From Prochlorococcus sp. AG-418-G23 (GTDB lineage Bacteria > Cyanobacteriota > Cyanobacteriia > PCC-6307 > Cyanobiaceae): 35,282 nucleotides of DNA. The translations under genes and the position numbers were made by a program. The DNA is taken from contig QCLY01000016.1 of the NCBI GenBank assembly GCA_003214195.1, positions 1 through 35,282 of the forward strand, read 5' to 3'. The number at the start of each line of letters is the position of its first letter. Position 1 is the first letter of the stretch. Under the pieces are notes generated by a model. The model searched no databases. It was not told the DNA's origin and saw only the letters and a list, made by a program, of their open reading frames with translations. Shown here in pieces: positions 26,188 to 35,282 of this stretch.

Positions 26188-27500
26188 TTTAGTGAATCAA
26201 TCAACGGTAAAAGTTTCCACTTTAGTTCATCAGTTTCCTCTTCAGGGTTTGAGTCAATAACTATTCCGCAACCAGCATATATATTGATTTTTTTGTCTTT
26301 AATTAAAAATGATCTTATTAGTATATTGCTGTCAAACTCTCCATTCCAGTCAAGCTTCAAAAATGAGCCACAGTATGGCCCGCGTTCACATTCCTCTAAT
26401 TCAAAAAGTCTCTGGCATGATCTTAATTTAGGAGCTCCAGTTATAGACCCCCCAGGCCAACAAGCTTTTAGTAAATCAATCCAGTTCTTGTCTTTTTTTA
26501 ATTTACCTCTGATTACTGAAGTTAGATGATGAACTTTTAAGAAACTTTCAAGTTTTAATATTTCTGGCACTATAATGCTTCCTGTTTCGCAAACTTTACT
26601 TAAATCATTTCTTATTAGGTCAACAATCATAATATTTTCGGCTCTATCTTTTTCGTTCGTTATTAAATCGATAGCATTAAGTGCGTCTTTATTTAAATCT
26701 TTATCTCTGGATCTAGTTCCTTTGATAGGTCTCGATTCTACAAAATTTTTATTATCTATTTTTATAAATCTTTCTGGCGAGGTAGATAATACAGCCTCTT
26801 TATAAGTATTATTATTTATTATTATTCCTCCAAAGGGAGCTCTTAATTTCCTTCTTATTTTCAAATAAATATCTAAAGGACTATAGTTCTTGGAAGATTC
26901 AATTTCGCATTTAGTTGTTAGGTTTGCTTGAAATATATCCCCTAGGGAAATAAATTTTTTCAATTTTAAAATATTTTTCTGAAATTTTTCAGTCATTTCG
27001 TCCAAATTTATTTTTGAAAAATCAAAATTCAAATTTGTTTTAATAATATTTTCTTCTTCAATATTCTTTATGTTGTTGATTATGTTTTTATAATTCAGCA
27101 GTTCAGATGAGTTTGTACCTTCGATAATTATTTCTTGTTTTATTAGATTACATTTAATAATCGGATCATATGATGCAATCCATAAAGTTGCCATATTAGA
27201 TTTTCGCCATGGGTTTTTTGGTTCTATATAAACTCCAGCTTCATAACTTAACCATCCCATCCAAAATCCTTTTTCAATATTTTTTAAATTGTTAAATGGA
27301 TTATTAGTTTTGTCTAAGTTATTGATATCTCTTGATTGGATTATTTTTTTAGGTTTAATTCCTATTATTGACCATTCCCCATTTTCCTTACCATCACTGT
27401 CTAACCAAGCTAATCCTTTATCTCCGAATTTTTTTGTTAGATCATGCGTAATCAGTGCTGGATCTATCCATTTTTCTAGAATTATTTTTTTTATATTCAT
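26184..27500 (-). CDS. pabB: Aminodeoxychorismate synthase component I
   Basis: Converts chorismate with ammonia from a glutaminase partner (PabA/TrpG, not in this window) to 4-amino-4-deoxychorismate. The 438 residues match the anthranilate-synthase-like family. The decisive motif is RPIKGTRSR with Lys260: this lysine marks PabB, whereas anthranilate synthase TrpE has alanine or glycine there. Other family segments are RAENIMIVDLIRNDLSKV, VHHLTSVIRG, WPGGSITGAPK and GPYCGSF, and AGCGIVIDSNPEEETDE near the end. The gene starts inside the stop of queC and ends inside the start of pabC, both by ATGA overlaps, so queC, pabB and pabC are very likely translated from one mRNA. Confidence 0.95.
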   Translation of the reverse strand: MNIKKIILEKWIDPALITHDLTKKFGDKGLAWLDSDGKENGEWSIIGIKPKKIIQSRDINNLDKTNNPFNNLKNIEKGFWMGWLSYEAGVYIEPKNPWRKSNMATLWIASYDPIIKCNLIKQEIIIEGTNSSELLNYKNIINNIKNIEEENIIKTNLNFDFSKINLDEMTEKFQKNILKLKKFISLGDIFQANLTTKCEIESSKNYSPLDIYLKIRRKLRAPFGGIIINNNTYKEAVLSTSPERFIKIDNKNFVESRPIKGTRSRDKDLNKDALNAIDLITNEKDRAENIMIVDLIRNDLSKVCETGSIIVPEILKLESFLKVHHLTSVIRGKLKKDKNWIDLLKACWPGGSITGAPKLRSCQRLFELEECERGPYCGSFLKLDWNGEFDSNILIRSFLIKDKKINIYAGCGIVIDSNPEEETDELKWKLLPLIDSLK

Positions 27501-28171
27501 TTTTTATTATTGTTATTAAGCCATTTTTCATAAGCGGCATTTCTAATTCTGCAGCTATCACACTTACCGCATGGTTTTGAATTACCCGAATAACAACTCC
27601 ATGTTTTTTCTAAAGGGACATGATTAGCAAAAGCTAATTTAATAATTTCTTCTTTATTTAAATCTAATAGGGGAGTCCAAAGTTTTATTGGATTATTTTC
27701 TCTTCCTCTTTTATTGGCTAAATCTGCTAATTCTTGAAATTTTTTAATGTAGTCAGGTCTGCAATCTGGATAACCAGAATAATCTAGTGCATTAACTCCT
27801 AATCCTATAAAATCAGCATCTATTGCTTCGGCATAACTTAGTGCAACTGAAATAAATATAGTATTTCTCCCAGGAACATAAGTATTAGGAATTTTATTAG
27901 TTTGTACTCCTTCTTTCGGAATATTTTTTTGAGTATCAGTTAATGACGAGCCCCCCCATAAAGATAAGTCAAGCTTAATGATTTTAAATTCTTCTATATC
28001 AAAGTGTTTTGCAATTATTGATGCAGAATTTAATTCTTTTTTATGACGTTGACCGTAGTCAAATGAAAGGCCAAAAATTTTAGCTTCGGATTTTTTTGCG
28101 ATACCAGTAACTGTAGAAGAATCTAAACCTCCAGATAATAAAACTACTATCGATTTATTTTTAAGAGTCAT
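27497..28171 (-). CDS. queC: 7-cyano-7-deazaguanine (preQ0) synthase
   Basis: ATP-dependent conversion of 7-carboxy-7-deazaguanine and ammonia to preQ0, the precursor of queuosine in tRNA. The 224 residues are full length. The N-terminal ATP pyrophosphatase loop is VLLSGGLDSST (10-20), and FDYGQRHKKEL follows. YVPGRNTIFISVALSYAEA is typical. The C-terminal zinc site has Cys193, Cys201, Cys204 and Cys207 in the CYSGNSKPCGKCDSC motif. It follows queE after six bases and overlaps pabB by four. With queE it covers two consecutive steps; queD and queF are not in the window. Confidence 0.97.
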   Translation of the reverse strand: MTLKNKSIVVLLSGGLDSSTVTGIAKKSEAKIFGLSFDYGQRHKKELNSASIIAKHFDIEEFKIIKLDLSLWGGSSLTDTQKNIPKEGVQTNKIPNTYVPGRNTIFISVALSYAEAIDADFIGLGVNALDYSGYPDCRPDYIKKFQELADLANKRGRENNPIKLWTPLLDLNKEEIIKLAFANHVPLEKTWSCYSGNSKPCGKCDSCRIRNAAYEKWLNNNNKK

Positions 28172-28177
28172 ATGATT

Positions 28178-28852
28178 TCAATTAATTTTTAGGTATTTGT
28201 GAGTTTGAAGGCTCAATTTCCAATCTGGATTATTTTTTACGAAATCAATAGCAAGAGAAAAACCATTCGCATTGTTCCAAGCTGGCTGTAAATAAAAAAT
28301 TTTATCTTTTTTTAAGCCATATTCGCTTTTAGAGGGTTGATATTGTTTTAAAGTTTCTTTTTTTATTTGAATAGCAAATTCAATATCTTCTATCTCATTT
28401 ATGATTATTTTGATTTCATTACAGTTTTTTAAAAAATATTTTTTTGGAGGTGAGTGTCTTTTAGGAGATAAAGTAATCCAGTCATAGCTTCCTGATATCG
28501 AATTAACTCCACTTGTCTCAATATGAATCTTCATTGGCTTTTGTTCTTCTCCCATCGTCATTTTTTTTATGGCTTTGCAAAAATTATCCAAGTTATGTTG
28601 TAAAGGTTCTCCACCTGTAATAACGCAAAAAGATGCTCCTTTTTCTCTGGCAGTTTTTATGCCATTTATTATTTTTTCAATTGATATAGAAGGGTGTTTT
28701 TTTTCGTCCCATGAATTCTTGGTATCGCACCATGAACATCCAACTTTACATCCCGCTAATCTTATAAAAAAAGCACTTTTCCCAGCATGATAACCTTCAC
28801 CCTGTAATGAATGAAATTGTTCGACTAATGGTAAAAAATTTGTCATTTTCAT
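28178..28852 (-). CDS. queE: 7-carboxy-7-deazaguanine synthase (radical SAM)
   Basis: Radical SAM enzyme that rearranges 6-carboxytetrahydropterin to 7-carboxy-7-deazaguanine, the step before QueC. The cluster motif CKVGCSWC holds Cys35, Cys39 and Cys42 in the canonical CxxxCxxC spacing. FHSLQGEGYHAGKSAFFIRL before it and VITGGEPLQH (near 78-87) after it are QueE features, and SPKRHSPPKKY lies in the C-terminal half. With 224 residues it has the short form of the radical SAM barrel usual for QueE. The first ATG at 28852 is followed by a second ATG two codons later, which could also serve. It follows pyrG after 18 bases and precedes queC by six. Confidence 0.95.
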   Translation of the reverse strand: MKMTNFLPLVEQFHSLQGEGYHAGKSAFFIRLAGCKVGCSWCDTKNSWDEKKHPSISIEKIINGIKTAREKGASFCVITGGEPLQHNLDNFCKAIKKMTMGEEQKPMKIHIETSGVNSISGSYDWITLSPKRHSPPKKYFLKNCNEIKIIINEIEDIEFAIQIKKETLKQYQPSKSEYGLKKDKIFYLQPAWNNANGFSLAIDFVKNNPDWKLSLQTHKYLKIN

Positions 28853-28870
28853 TCAAAAAAATAAAGAATA

Positions 28871-30481
28871 TTAATTTGATTGAGTTAAGTTATCTTGAGA
28901 GGCTTTTATTAAACCTTTAAATAAAGGATGAGGTTTGCCAGGTCGTGATAAAAACTCAGGATGATATTGACATGCTAAGAAGTATGGATGATTTTCTAAC
29001 TCAATTAACTCAACTAATCTGCCATCTGGTGATGTACCACTAATTTTGTATCCAGAATCTAAAAAACTTTGTTTGTAGTAATTATTAAATTCATATCTAT
29101 GTCGATGTCTCTCATAAATAACATCCTCATTATATAAGTTTTTCCCAGTTGTATTTTTTGTCAATCTACATGGATAAACCCCAAGTCTCATTGTCCCACC
29201 TAAATCAACTACATCTTCCTGTTCTGGTAATAGATGTATCACTGGATTGGGAGTGTTCGGGTCTAATTCTGAACTAGATGCATCTGGAAGATTAGCTACA
29301 TTCCTGGCCCATTCTATAACTGCACATTGCATACCAAGGCACAACCCTAAAAATGGAATTTTATTTTCTCTTGCGAATTTTATAGCCGAAATTTTTCCAT
29401 TGACTCCTCTATTGCCAAATCCCCCGGGTACAACAATTGCATCAACCTTATTTAAGTAAGTTTCTGCTGTATTTTTTTCTATCATTTCAGCACTTACCCA
29501 ATGTAAATCTAATAAAGCCTTTTGTTCAATGCATGCATGTCTTAAAGCTTCAACAACGGATAAATATGCATCTCCAAGTTCAATGTATTTACCTACTAAA
29601 GCAACTTTGATTGGAGCTCCAGGATTTCTTAGGTTGTGTATTAGTTGCTCCCAATTTTTCAAATCACATTTTTTATCTTCAAGGCCTAAATACTTCAGAG
29701 TTTCTTTGCATAAACCTTCTTTTTTTAAAGAAAGAGGTACAGAATAAATACTGTCCGCGTCTAAAGCTTCAATTACAGAGTTGATACTGACACCGCAAAA
29801 ACCACTAAGCTTCTTTTTAAGAGCTTCATTGATAGATTTATCACTTCGGCATACAAGTAAATCTGGCTGAATTCCAATGGATCTTAATTCTTTCACTGAA
29901 TGTTGTGTTGGTTTAGTTTTTATTTCGCCAGAGGTTTTGATGTAAGGAAGTAATGTAACGTGTATGTATGCAACATCGTTCCTATTGACATCATTTTTGA
30001 ATTCTCTTATTGCCTCTAAAAAAGGTAGAGATTCAATATCACCAACTGTTCCACCAATTTCAGTAATTATAATATCTGCATTACTGTTTGCGGCTACTCT
30101 ATGAATTCTTTCTCTTATTTCTCTCGTTATGTGAGGTATTACTTGTACAGTTCCACCGTCATAACTACCTCTTCTCTCTTTATTGATAACTGCTTGATAG
30201 ATAGATCCCGTAGTAACGCTATTTAACCTCGTCATTGCAGTATCAGTAAATCTTTCATAGTGGCCTAAGTCTAGATCGGTTTCAGCCCCATCTTCGGTTA
30301 CAAATACTTCTCCATGTTGGAAAGGGCTCATTGTTCCTGGGTCAACATTTAGGTATGGATCTAGTTTTAATATCGAAACACTATATCCTCTAGACTTTAA
30401 TAATCTTCCTAAGCTTGCAGCGACAATTCCTTTACCAATGCTAGAAACTACTCCTCCGGTGACAAATACAAATTTTGACAT
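28871..30481 (-). CDS. pyrG: CTP synthase
   Basis: Aminates UTP to CTP with glutamine and ATP. The 536 residues are full length. The N-terminal synthase domain starts [20 protein letters not shown] (4-23) and contains [20 protein letters not shown]. The C-terminal glutamine amidotransferase domain has LCLGMQ with the nucleophile cysteine (near 380) and the His/Glu pair in [11 protein letters not shown] (near 510-520). The ATG at 30481 is preceded by a full AAGGAGG at 30504-30510, but 22 bases away, too far for normal use. The gene lies 74 bases after aspS and 18 before queE on the same strand. Confidence 0.98.
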   Translation of the reverse strand: MSKFVFVTGGVVSSIGKGIVAASLGRLLKSRGYSVSILKLDPYLNVDPGTMSPFQHGEVFVTEDGAETDLDLGHYERFTDTAMTRLNSVTTGSIYQAVINKERRGSYDGGTVQVIPHITREIRERIHRVAANSNADIIITEIGGTVGDIESLPFLEAIREFKNDVNRNDVAYIHVTLLPYIKTSGEIKTKPTQHSVKELRSIGIQPDLLVCRSDKSINEALKKKLSGFCGVSINSVIEALDADSIYSVPLSLKKEGLCKETLKYLGLEDKKCDLKNWEQLIHNLRNPGAPIKVALVGKYIELGDAYLSVVEALRHACIEQKALLDLHWVSAEMIEKNTAETYLNKVDAIVVPGGFGNRGVNGKISAIKFARENKIPFLGLCLGMQCAVIEWARNVANLPDASSSELDPNTPNPVIHLLPEQEDVVDLGGTMRLGVYPCRLTKNTTGKNLYNEDVIYERHRHRYEFNNYYKQSFLDSGYKISGTSPDGRLVELIELENHPYFLACQYHPEFLSRPGKPHPLFKGLIKASQDNLTQSN

Positions 30482-30503
30482 TAAATATTTTAATTAAGCA
30501 CAG

Positions 30504-30510
30504 CCTCCTT
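30504..30510 (-). promoter_or_regulatory. Displaced Shine-Dalgarno upstream of pyrG
   Basis: AAGGAGG on the minus strand, 22 bases before the pyrG ATG. Two bases after it comes GTG CTT AAT TAA, a three-codon open frame; the same TAA lies in frame with pyrG, so no longer pyrG start exists. The motif may serve a mini-ORF, act through RNA folding that brings it near the ATG, or be chance. The sequence is plain; the role is open. Confidence 0.35.
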
Positions 30511-30555
30511 ATATTTTATTTAAACAAAAAATTTTTAGAACATCCATATATATTC

Positions 30556-32352
30556 TTATTCATCAATTGTTATTTCAATATCTAATTCTTTTAATTGTGA
30601 TTTGGAGACATTTGAAGGCGCATTTGTGAGAGGACATTTTGCTTGCTGATTTTTTGGGAAAGCAATGGTTTCTCTGATTGAGTCTGCACCAATGATCAGC
30701 ATCGTAATACGATCCAATCCAAACGCTATGCCACCATGAGGAGGAGCACCCATTTCTAAGGCTTCTATTAAAAATCCAAATTTTTCATCAATTTCTTTAT
30801 CAGTAAGTCCTACCGTTTTCAGAACCTCTCTTTGTAAGTTCGCTTCATGAATACGTAAAGAGCCACCTCCTAACTCCAACCCATTGAGAACTAAGTCATA
30901 AGCATTTGCTGTAGAGCTCTCAATTTCTTTTTTCAAGTTTGCAGAATCTTTAGATTTTATATTTTTTGGAGAACAAAAAGGATGATGTAAAGCTTCATAT
31001 CTATTTTCATCTTCATTTCTCTCAAACATGGGGAAGTCAGTTACCCATAAGAAATTCCATTTACTTTTATCAATAAGATTTAAGTCTTTTGCGATATATT
31101 GTCTAACCCTATCTAATGACTGATTGACAATTTGTTTATCTCCAGCTCCTAAGAGGATTAAGTCTCCATCTTTTGCTTCTGTGATTTTTAAAATATCAGC
31201 TATATGCTTTTCACTTAAATTATTTTTAATTGCCCCAATAGTCTCAAGCTCATCTCCTTTGACCCTTATAAAGGCTAAACCACCAGCTCCTGCATCTTGA
31301 GCTACTTGGAAGATGTCACCTCCTGGTTTAATTCTTACGTTGCTTATACTTGAATTGCCTCCTTTGACTGTTATGGATTTTATATATCCTCCAGACTTAA
31401 TTGCCTTGGTGAAAATATTAAATCCAATATCACCTAATACTCCTCCCAAATCTTTTAATAACATTTGATATCTTGTATCTGGTCTATCAGTTCCGTAATT
31501 ATCCATTGCTGCCTGCCATGAAATTCTTGGAAAAGCATTTTTAAAATTAATATTTAATACTTCTTTCCATATTTTCTTTATGAGACTTTCATTAAAAGAA
31601 ATTATTTCTTCTTCACTAATAAAGCTCATCTCAATATCTAATTGAGTAAACTCTGGCTGTCTATCTGCCCTTAAGTCTTCATCACGGAAACATTTTGCGA
31701 TTTGATAATACTTATCTAATCCCCCAACCATTAAAAGTTGTTTAAATAGTTGTGGGGATTGAGGTAAAGCAAAAAATTCTCCATTTGAAAGACGTGCAGG
31801 AACAAGAAAATCGCGAGCCCCTTCAGGAGTTGACTTTGTAAGTAATGGGGTCTCTACTTCTGTAAATCCAAAATTATCAAGAAACTCTCTAGCAACTCTA
31901 ATAATCTTATGTCTCGTTTTTAAATTTTCTAGTAATTTTCCCCTTCTTAAATCAAGATATCTATATTTTAATCTGAGTTCCTCTTTTGTATTTTCATAAT
32001 CATGTATAGACACTGGAAAAGGCAAGTTGTTTTTAATTTGGTTGAGAATTTGTAAATCTTTAACCTTAAGCTCTAACTCGCCAGTGCTTAAATTTTTATT
32101 TATGGAATCTTTGGGCCTTTCATTAATCATTCCGCTAACCATTATTACTGTTTCATTTCTTAGAGTTTCTGCCTGTTTAAATAGATCTGCACCATCATCG
32201 GGGTTAATTGTTATTTGTAGGAATCCACTATGGTCTCTTAAATCAATAAAAATTACACCACCATGATCTCTTCTTCTATCTACCCATCCGCATAAATCAA
32301 CTAATTTACCAATATCTGTATTGTTGAGTTCTTTGCAAATTTTGTTTCTCAT
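30556..32352 (-). CDS. aspS: Aspartyl-tRNA synthetase
   Basis: Class II synthetase that charges tRNA-Asp; the bacterial long form, 598 residues. The N-terminal anticodon-binding OB fold covers about 1-110 ([20 protein letters not shown] at 19-38). The catalytic core has RYLDLRRG (motif 1 region), [20 protein letters not shown] (motif 2), the bacterial GAD insertion domain, and motif 3 in [12 protein letters not shown] near 545-556. Whether it is specific or also charges tRNA-Asn cannot be read from these motifs. It lies between gcvT (55 bases upstream) and pyrG (74 bases downstream) on the same strand. Confidence 0.98.
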   Translation of the reverse strand: MRNKICKELNNTDIGKLVDLCGWVDRRRDHGGVIFIDLRDHSGFLQITINPDDGADLFKQAETLRNETVIMVSGMINERPKDSINKNLSTGELELKVKDLQILNQIKNNLPFPVSIHDYENTKEELRLKYRYLDLRRGKLLENLKTRHKIIRVAREFLDNFGFTEVETPLLTKSTPEGARDFLVPARLSNGEFFALPQSPQLFKQLLMVGGLDKYYQIAKCFRDEDLRADRQPEFTQLDIEMSFISEEEIISFNESLIKKIWKEVLNINFKNAFPRISWQAAMDNYGTDRPDTRYQMLLKDLGGVLGDIGFNIFTKAIKSGGYIKSITVKGGNSSISNVRIKPGGDIFQVAQDAGAGGLAFIRVKGDELETIGAIKNNLSEKHIADILKITEAKDGDLILLGAGDKQIVNQSLDRVRQYIAKDLNLIDKSKWNFLWVTDFPMFERNEDENRYEALHHPFCSPKNIKSKDSANLKKEIESSTANAYDLVLNGLELGGGSLRIHEANLQREVLKTVGLTDKEIDEKFGFLIEALEMGAPPHGGIAFGLDRITMLIIGADSIRETIAFPKNQQAKCPLTNAPSNVSKSQLKELDIEITIDE

Positions 32353-32407
32353 CTAAGTATGATTTATTTATCAATAACTTATAATAATTCTTTAAGGGTA
32401 AATTTAG

Positions 32408-33520
32408 TTAATAATTTTTTTTATAAAACGCTCTTTTTGTTATTACCCCTTTGAATTTTTTGCCTCTTATTAATATTTGGACTTCATTATTAATTAAGGC
32501 ATGCGAAGTATTGATGTATGCAAAAGCTATAGCTTGTTGTTTAGTTGGAGACCAACTGCCGCTTGTGATAGTGCCAATATTTTCTTCACCTTTAAGGACT
32601 GCGCAACCTTTTCTTCCTATTGCTTTACCTTCTATAGAGAGGCCAACTAACTTTTTTTGAATACCTAATCTTGACTGCTCTTCAAGAAATCTTCTTCCAA
32701 AGAATTCGTGATTATTTTCTAGATGTACTAGCCAGCCTAACCCTGCTTCATATGGAGAAGTTTCTTCATTTATGTCTTGACCATAAAGATGCATGCCTGC
32801 TTCAAGTCTAAGAGTATCTCTAGCTCCTAAACCACAAGGTGCAACATTTTGGGAAATTAAGAAATCCCATAAATTAATTGCTGCTTTTTTAGATAAAAGT
32901 ATTTCTAGACCATTTTCGCCCGTATAGCCTGTCTTTGAAAAGAAAAATTTTTCTTTAGGCGAAATATGTTCAAAAATTTTATATTCGCATCCAAAGTTAG
33001 GGATATGTGAGATCGAAGATTTAATCCATTCTTCAAATAAATCGAATGAGTTTTTTCCCTGTAGTGCTAAAAGTACTTTGTCTTTTTTAAAGTTTGTTAT
33101 CGAAATTTCAGAGATATTTAAATTATTTTTTATCCACTGCAAATCTTCTTCATATCTACTTGCATTAACTATTAACAATAATTCTGATATGTCATTTTCT
33201 TGTATACCAAGGTCATAAATTATTAAGTCATCTATTATTCCTCCTTTATCATTGAGCATTACTGTATAAAGCCCCTGACCTTGAGAAAAAGAGTATAAAT
33301 TAGTAGGAAAAAGTTTTTGAATATAATCCTTTGGATTGATTCCCTTGATAGAAATCACACCCATGTGAGAAATATCAAATAATCCTGCTGAAGATCTAAC
33401 AGATGCATGTTCTTTAATTAATCCTGAAAATGATATAGGCATTTCCCAACCTGCAAAATCCACTAATTTTGCACTGGATTCAACATATTTTGAATAAAGA
33501 GGACTTTTTAGCAAATCCAT
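32408..33520 (-). CDS. gcvT: Aminomethyltransferase (glycine cleavage T protein)
   Basis: Takes the aminomethyl group from the lipoyl H protein and makes 5,10-methylenetetrahydrofolate and ammonia; in a phototroph this also recovers photorespiratory glycine. The 370 residues match the family. Visible are the start [33 protein letters not shown] (42-54), [13 protein letters not shown] in the middle, and [20 protein letters not shown] with the folate-contact region. The C-terminal part contains [11 protein letters not shown] and [11 protein letters not shown]. gcvP and gcvH are not in the window. The 50-base gap to speB upstream is too short for a glycine riboswitch. Confidence 0.96.
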   Translation of the reverse strand: MDLLKSPLYSKYVESSAKLVDFAGWEMPISFSGLIKEHASVRSSAGLFDISHMGVISIKGINPKDYIQKLFPTNLYSFSQGQGLYTVMLNDKGGIIDDLIIYDLGIQENDISELLLIVNASRYEEDLQWIKNNLNISEISITNFKKDKVLLALQGKNSFDLFEEWIKSSISHIPNFGCEYKIFEHISPKEKFFFSKTGYTGENGLEILLSKKAAINLWDFLISQNVAPCGLGARDTLRLEAGMHLYGQDINEETSPYEAGLGWLVHLENNHEFFGRRFLEEQSRLGIQKKLVGLSIEGKAIGRKGCAVLKGEENIGTITSGSWSPTKQQAIAFAYINTSHALINNEVQILIRGKKFKGVITKRAFYKKNY

Positions 33521-33570
33521 GACATATTTAGTTTGTATTTAGTATTTTTACACTGTAGTTTAGAAATTTT

Positions 33571-34452
33571 TTATTGCATATTTTCTAATGACAAAATTAA
33601 GCTTCTAAGTACTTTGGCTGCAACTATGCTACTTACTCCGCTTTTATCAATTTCTGGAGATAATTCCACAATATCTGAAGCGACAATTCTAAGATCTTTT
33701 AAAGTTTTCAGTATTTCTTCAAAATCATTCCAAAAAAATCCTCCTGGTTCTGGAGTGCCAGTCCCCGCTAATAAACTGGGATCAAACCAATCTAAATCTA
33801 TTGTTAAATAAATTGGAGACTTAGCGTATGGTAGAAGAGCTTGTTTTAACTCATATGCATTTCCGCCCGGACAAAAGTTAACTAATTGGTTGTTGTTATG
33901 CATAATTTCAAATTCTTCCTTAGTCCCACTTCTAATTCCTACCTGCAAAAGTTTCTTATTAGGTAGCACTTCTAAGCATCTTTTCATAGTACAAGCATGA
34001 CTATGTTCATTTCCTATATATGATTCTCTTAAATCTGCATGAGCATCAAGTTGAATTAATATCAAATCTGGATATTTTTTTACTAATGCTTCAATAGCAC
34101 CTCTTGTAATAGAATGTTCGCCTCCAAGCATAATAGGACTTAGGCGTTTACTAATTAAATAACTTGTTGCTGATTTAACCGATTCAATAACGGACTTTGA
34201 GTCATTTTTATCAATTAGTATTGATCCAAAATCAACATACATAATATCCTCTAAGTCTTTTTTTATTTTTGGACAATATGTTTCTAAACAAGAACTGACT
34301 TGTCTTATTGCTTCAGGACCAAATCTTGCTCCTGGTTTAAACGAGCATGTCCCGTCATAATTAACTCCAAATATACCAATTGAGCAATTCTCAGGACTTC
34401 TTTTTGCTCCCATATAAATTGCATTTTCATTATCAAATAAATTTTTTGTCAT
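33571..34452 (-). CDS. speB: Agmatinase (ureohydrolase family)
   Basis: Manganese enzyme that cleaves agmatine to putrescine and urea. The 293 residues carry all metal-ligand motifs of the family: GGEHS (110-114), DAHAD (136-140), HSH (150-152), and DLDWFDP (217, 219 and 222 being aspartates) followed by GTGTPEPGG. Some cyanobacterial family members hydrolyse guanidine or other guanidino compounds, so motifs alone do not fix the substrate. The gene starts one base after the speE stop, which fits agmatine to putrescine to spermidine. Arginine decarboxylase, needed to make agmatine, is not in the window. Confidence 0.9.
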   Translation of the reverse strand: MTKNLFDNENAIYMGAKRSPENCSIGIFGVNYDGTCSFKPGARFGPEAIRQVSSCLETYCPKIKKDLEDIMYVDFGSILIDKNDSKSVIESVKSATSYLISKRLSPIMLGGEHSITRGAIEALVKKYPDLILIQLDAHADLRESYIGNEHSHACTMKRCLEVLPNKKLLQVGIRSGTKEEFEIMHNNNQLVNFCPGGNAYELKQALLPYAKSPIYLTIDLDWFDPSLLAGTGTPEPGGFFWNDFEEILKTLKDLRIVASDIVELSPEIDKSGVSSIVAAKVLRSLILSLENMQ

Positions 34453-34453
34453 C

Positions 34454-35282
34454 TTATGAATCTAGTTCTTTTACAATTTTATTGGGCATCATTTTAAATG
34501 CTGCATTTTGAAAATTTAAATTCCAAATTTCACATCCTTTTTCTATTTTTTGGACTTCATCATAATTTTGCTTTGATAAATTTAGATCTTCTGAAGAAGC
34601 GAATGTCCAACTCCAAATCCCGCTTGGATATATAGGCACAAAGGAATACATAGTTTCAGAAACTTTAAAAATATTTTTTAGGGTTTTCAAAATATTTATG
34701 TGAATATTTTTGAAGGATTCAGGAGATTCGCTTTGCGTTGCTAATATCCCCTTTGGTGAAAGTATTCTTTTACATTCTTTATAAAAAGAATCTGAAAATA
34801 ATAAATTTGAAAATTCTGAGGGGTCTGAACAATCTATAAATATGACGTCGTAAAAATTATCTCTTGTTTTTTTTACCCATTTAACACCATCATCAATATT
34901 TATTTCTAATCTTTTGTCATTCCAGGCTTCACCTCCAATTTCTTTTAGAAATTTTTTAGATATTTTGATTACCTCCTCATCAATTTCTACTAGATCAATT
35001 TTTGATATTTGAGAATATTTAGCGCATTCTCTAACAGTACCACCGTCACCACCGCCAATAATTAGTACATTAGATTTTTTCTCAATGCCACTTAATGCAG
35101 GATGCACAAGACACTCATGGTAATATTTCTCGTCTTTTAATGATGTCATCCAGCAACCATCTAACATTAAAGCTTTACCATAATATTCATTTTCAATAAC
35201 AATAACTTCTTGATATTTTGAGGTTTTTTTAATAAGAATTTTCCCATTTAGGCCGAATCTTGAGCCTTTATGATATTCATCT
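34454..35282 (-). CDS. speE: Spermidine synthase, 5' end cut by window
   Basis: Aminopropyltransferase that joins putrescine and decarboxylated S-adenosylmethionine to spermidine. The frame is open to the window edge: before the ATG at 35167 another 38 codons read DEYHKGSRFGLNGKIL and later IVIENEYYGKALMLDG, the normal N-terminal part of the family. The ATG at 35167 is therefore internal, and only the first few residues are missing. The methyltransferase-like core has IIGGGDGGTVRE (SAM loop), DLVEIDEEVIKISKKF and FIDCSDPSEFSNLLFS with the catalytic aspartate. The speB start follows one base after the stop. Confidence 0.95.
   Translation of the reverse strand, partial: DEYHKGSRFGLNGKILIKKTSKYQEVIVIENEYYGKALMLDGCWMTSLKDEKYYHECLVHPALSGIEKKSNVLIIGGGDGGTVRECAKYSQISKIDLVEIDEEVIKISKKFLKEIGGEAWNDKRLEINIDDGVKWVKKTRDNFYDVIFIDCSDPSEFSNLLFSDSFYKECKRILSPKGILATQSESPESFKNIHINILKTLKNIFKVSETMYSFVPIYPSGIWSWTFASSEDLNLSKQNYDEVQKIEKGCEIWNLNFQNAAFKMMPNKIVKELDS

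Noticed and set aside
33521-33570. Possible glycine riboswitch before gcvT
   Set aside because: The gap upstream of gcvT is only 50 bases and shows no aptamer-like pairing.
1-35282. tRNA genes, insertion sequences, prophage, CRISPR array or genomic island
   Set aside because: The gaps are short, none shows a cloverleaf, terminal repeat or spaced direct repeats, and base composition looks even throughout.

Overview
The window is a piece of a very AT-rich, compact bacterial chromosome. Gene content and order point to a marine picocyanobacterium, most likely high-light Prochlorococcus. Pointers are the cyanobacterial sucrose-phosphate synthase, a DUF3134-like protein, a phytol/dolichol-kinase-type membrane protein, a sigma-70 factor of the cyanobacterial group 2 type, short intergenic gaps (none reaches 300 bases) and many overlapping gene ends. 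The organism is my inference from protein style and synteny as I know them; no search was run. I see no mobile element, CRISPR array, rRNA or tRNA.

Layout. 1-4110 (+): the 3' part of recN, then uvrA (DNA repair), closed by a hairpin terminator at about 4174-4208. 4315-5724 (+): a glycosyltransferase-only sucrose-phosphate synthase whose tail overlaps an opposing gene. 5658-7255 (-): DUF3134-like gene, mraY (peptidoglycan lipid I) and an 81-residue conserved hypothetical, packed as one unit. 7310-8744 (+): a small membrane protein and argG. 8757-10190 (-): aroE and rpsF, the latter with a structured leader and a long charged tail. 10307-12214 (+): dnaK. 12211-13293 (-): a FAD-dependent oxidoreductase. 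13341-14195 (+): purU. 14206-18147 (-): acnB followed by a CLC chloride transporter. 18245-19312 (+): DAHP synthase. 19305-20971 (-): a group 2 sigma factor followed by a phytol-kinase-like gene. 21180-24541 (-): an MFS transporter overlapping ppk by one base. 24572-25387 (+): cobA. 25360-35282 (-): a ten-kilobase run of speE (5' end cut by the window), speB, gcvT, aspS, pyrG, queE, queC, pabB and pabC.

Most genes are core metabolism. Linked themes are chorismate and folate (aroE, DAHP synthase, pabB, pabC), one-carbon units (purU, gcvT), 7-deazaguanine/queuosine precursors (queE, queC), polyamines (speE, speB) and tetrapyrroles (cobA). I found no obvious new defence or mobile system. The observations most worth a second look are the missing phosphatase domain and improvised tail of the sucrose-phosphate synthase, the leucine at the central-gate tyrosine position of the CLC protein, a cysteine in place of the conserved glutamate of PabC, the DUF3134-mraY-81-residue unit, tandem hairpins in the rpsF leader, and the queC-pabB-pabC chain of stop-start overlaps.
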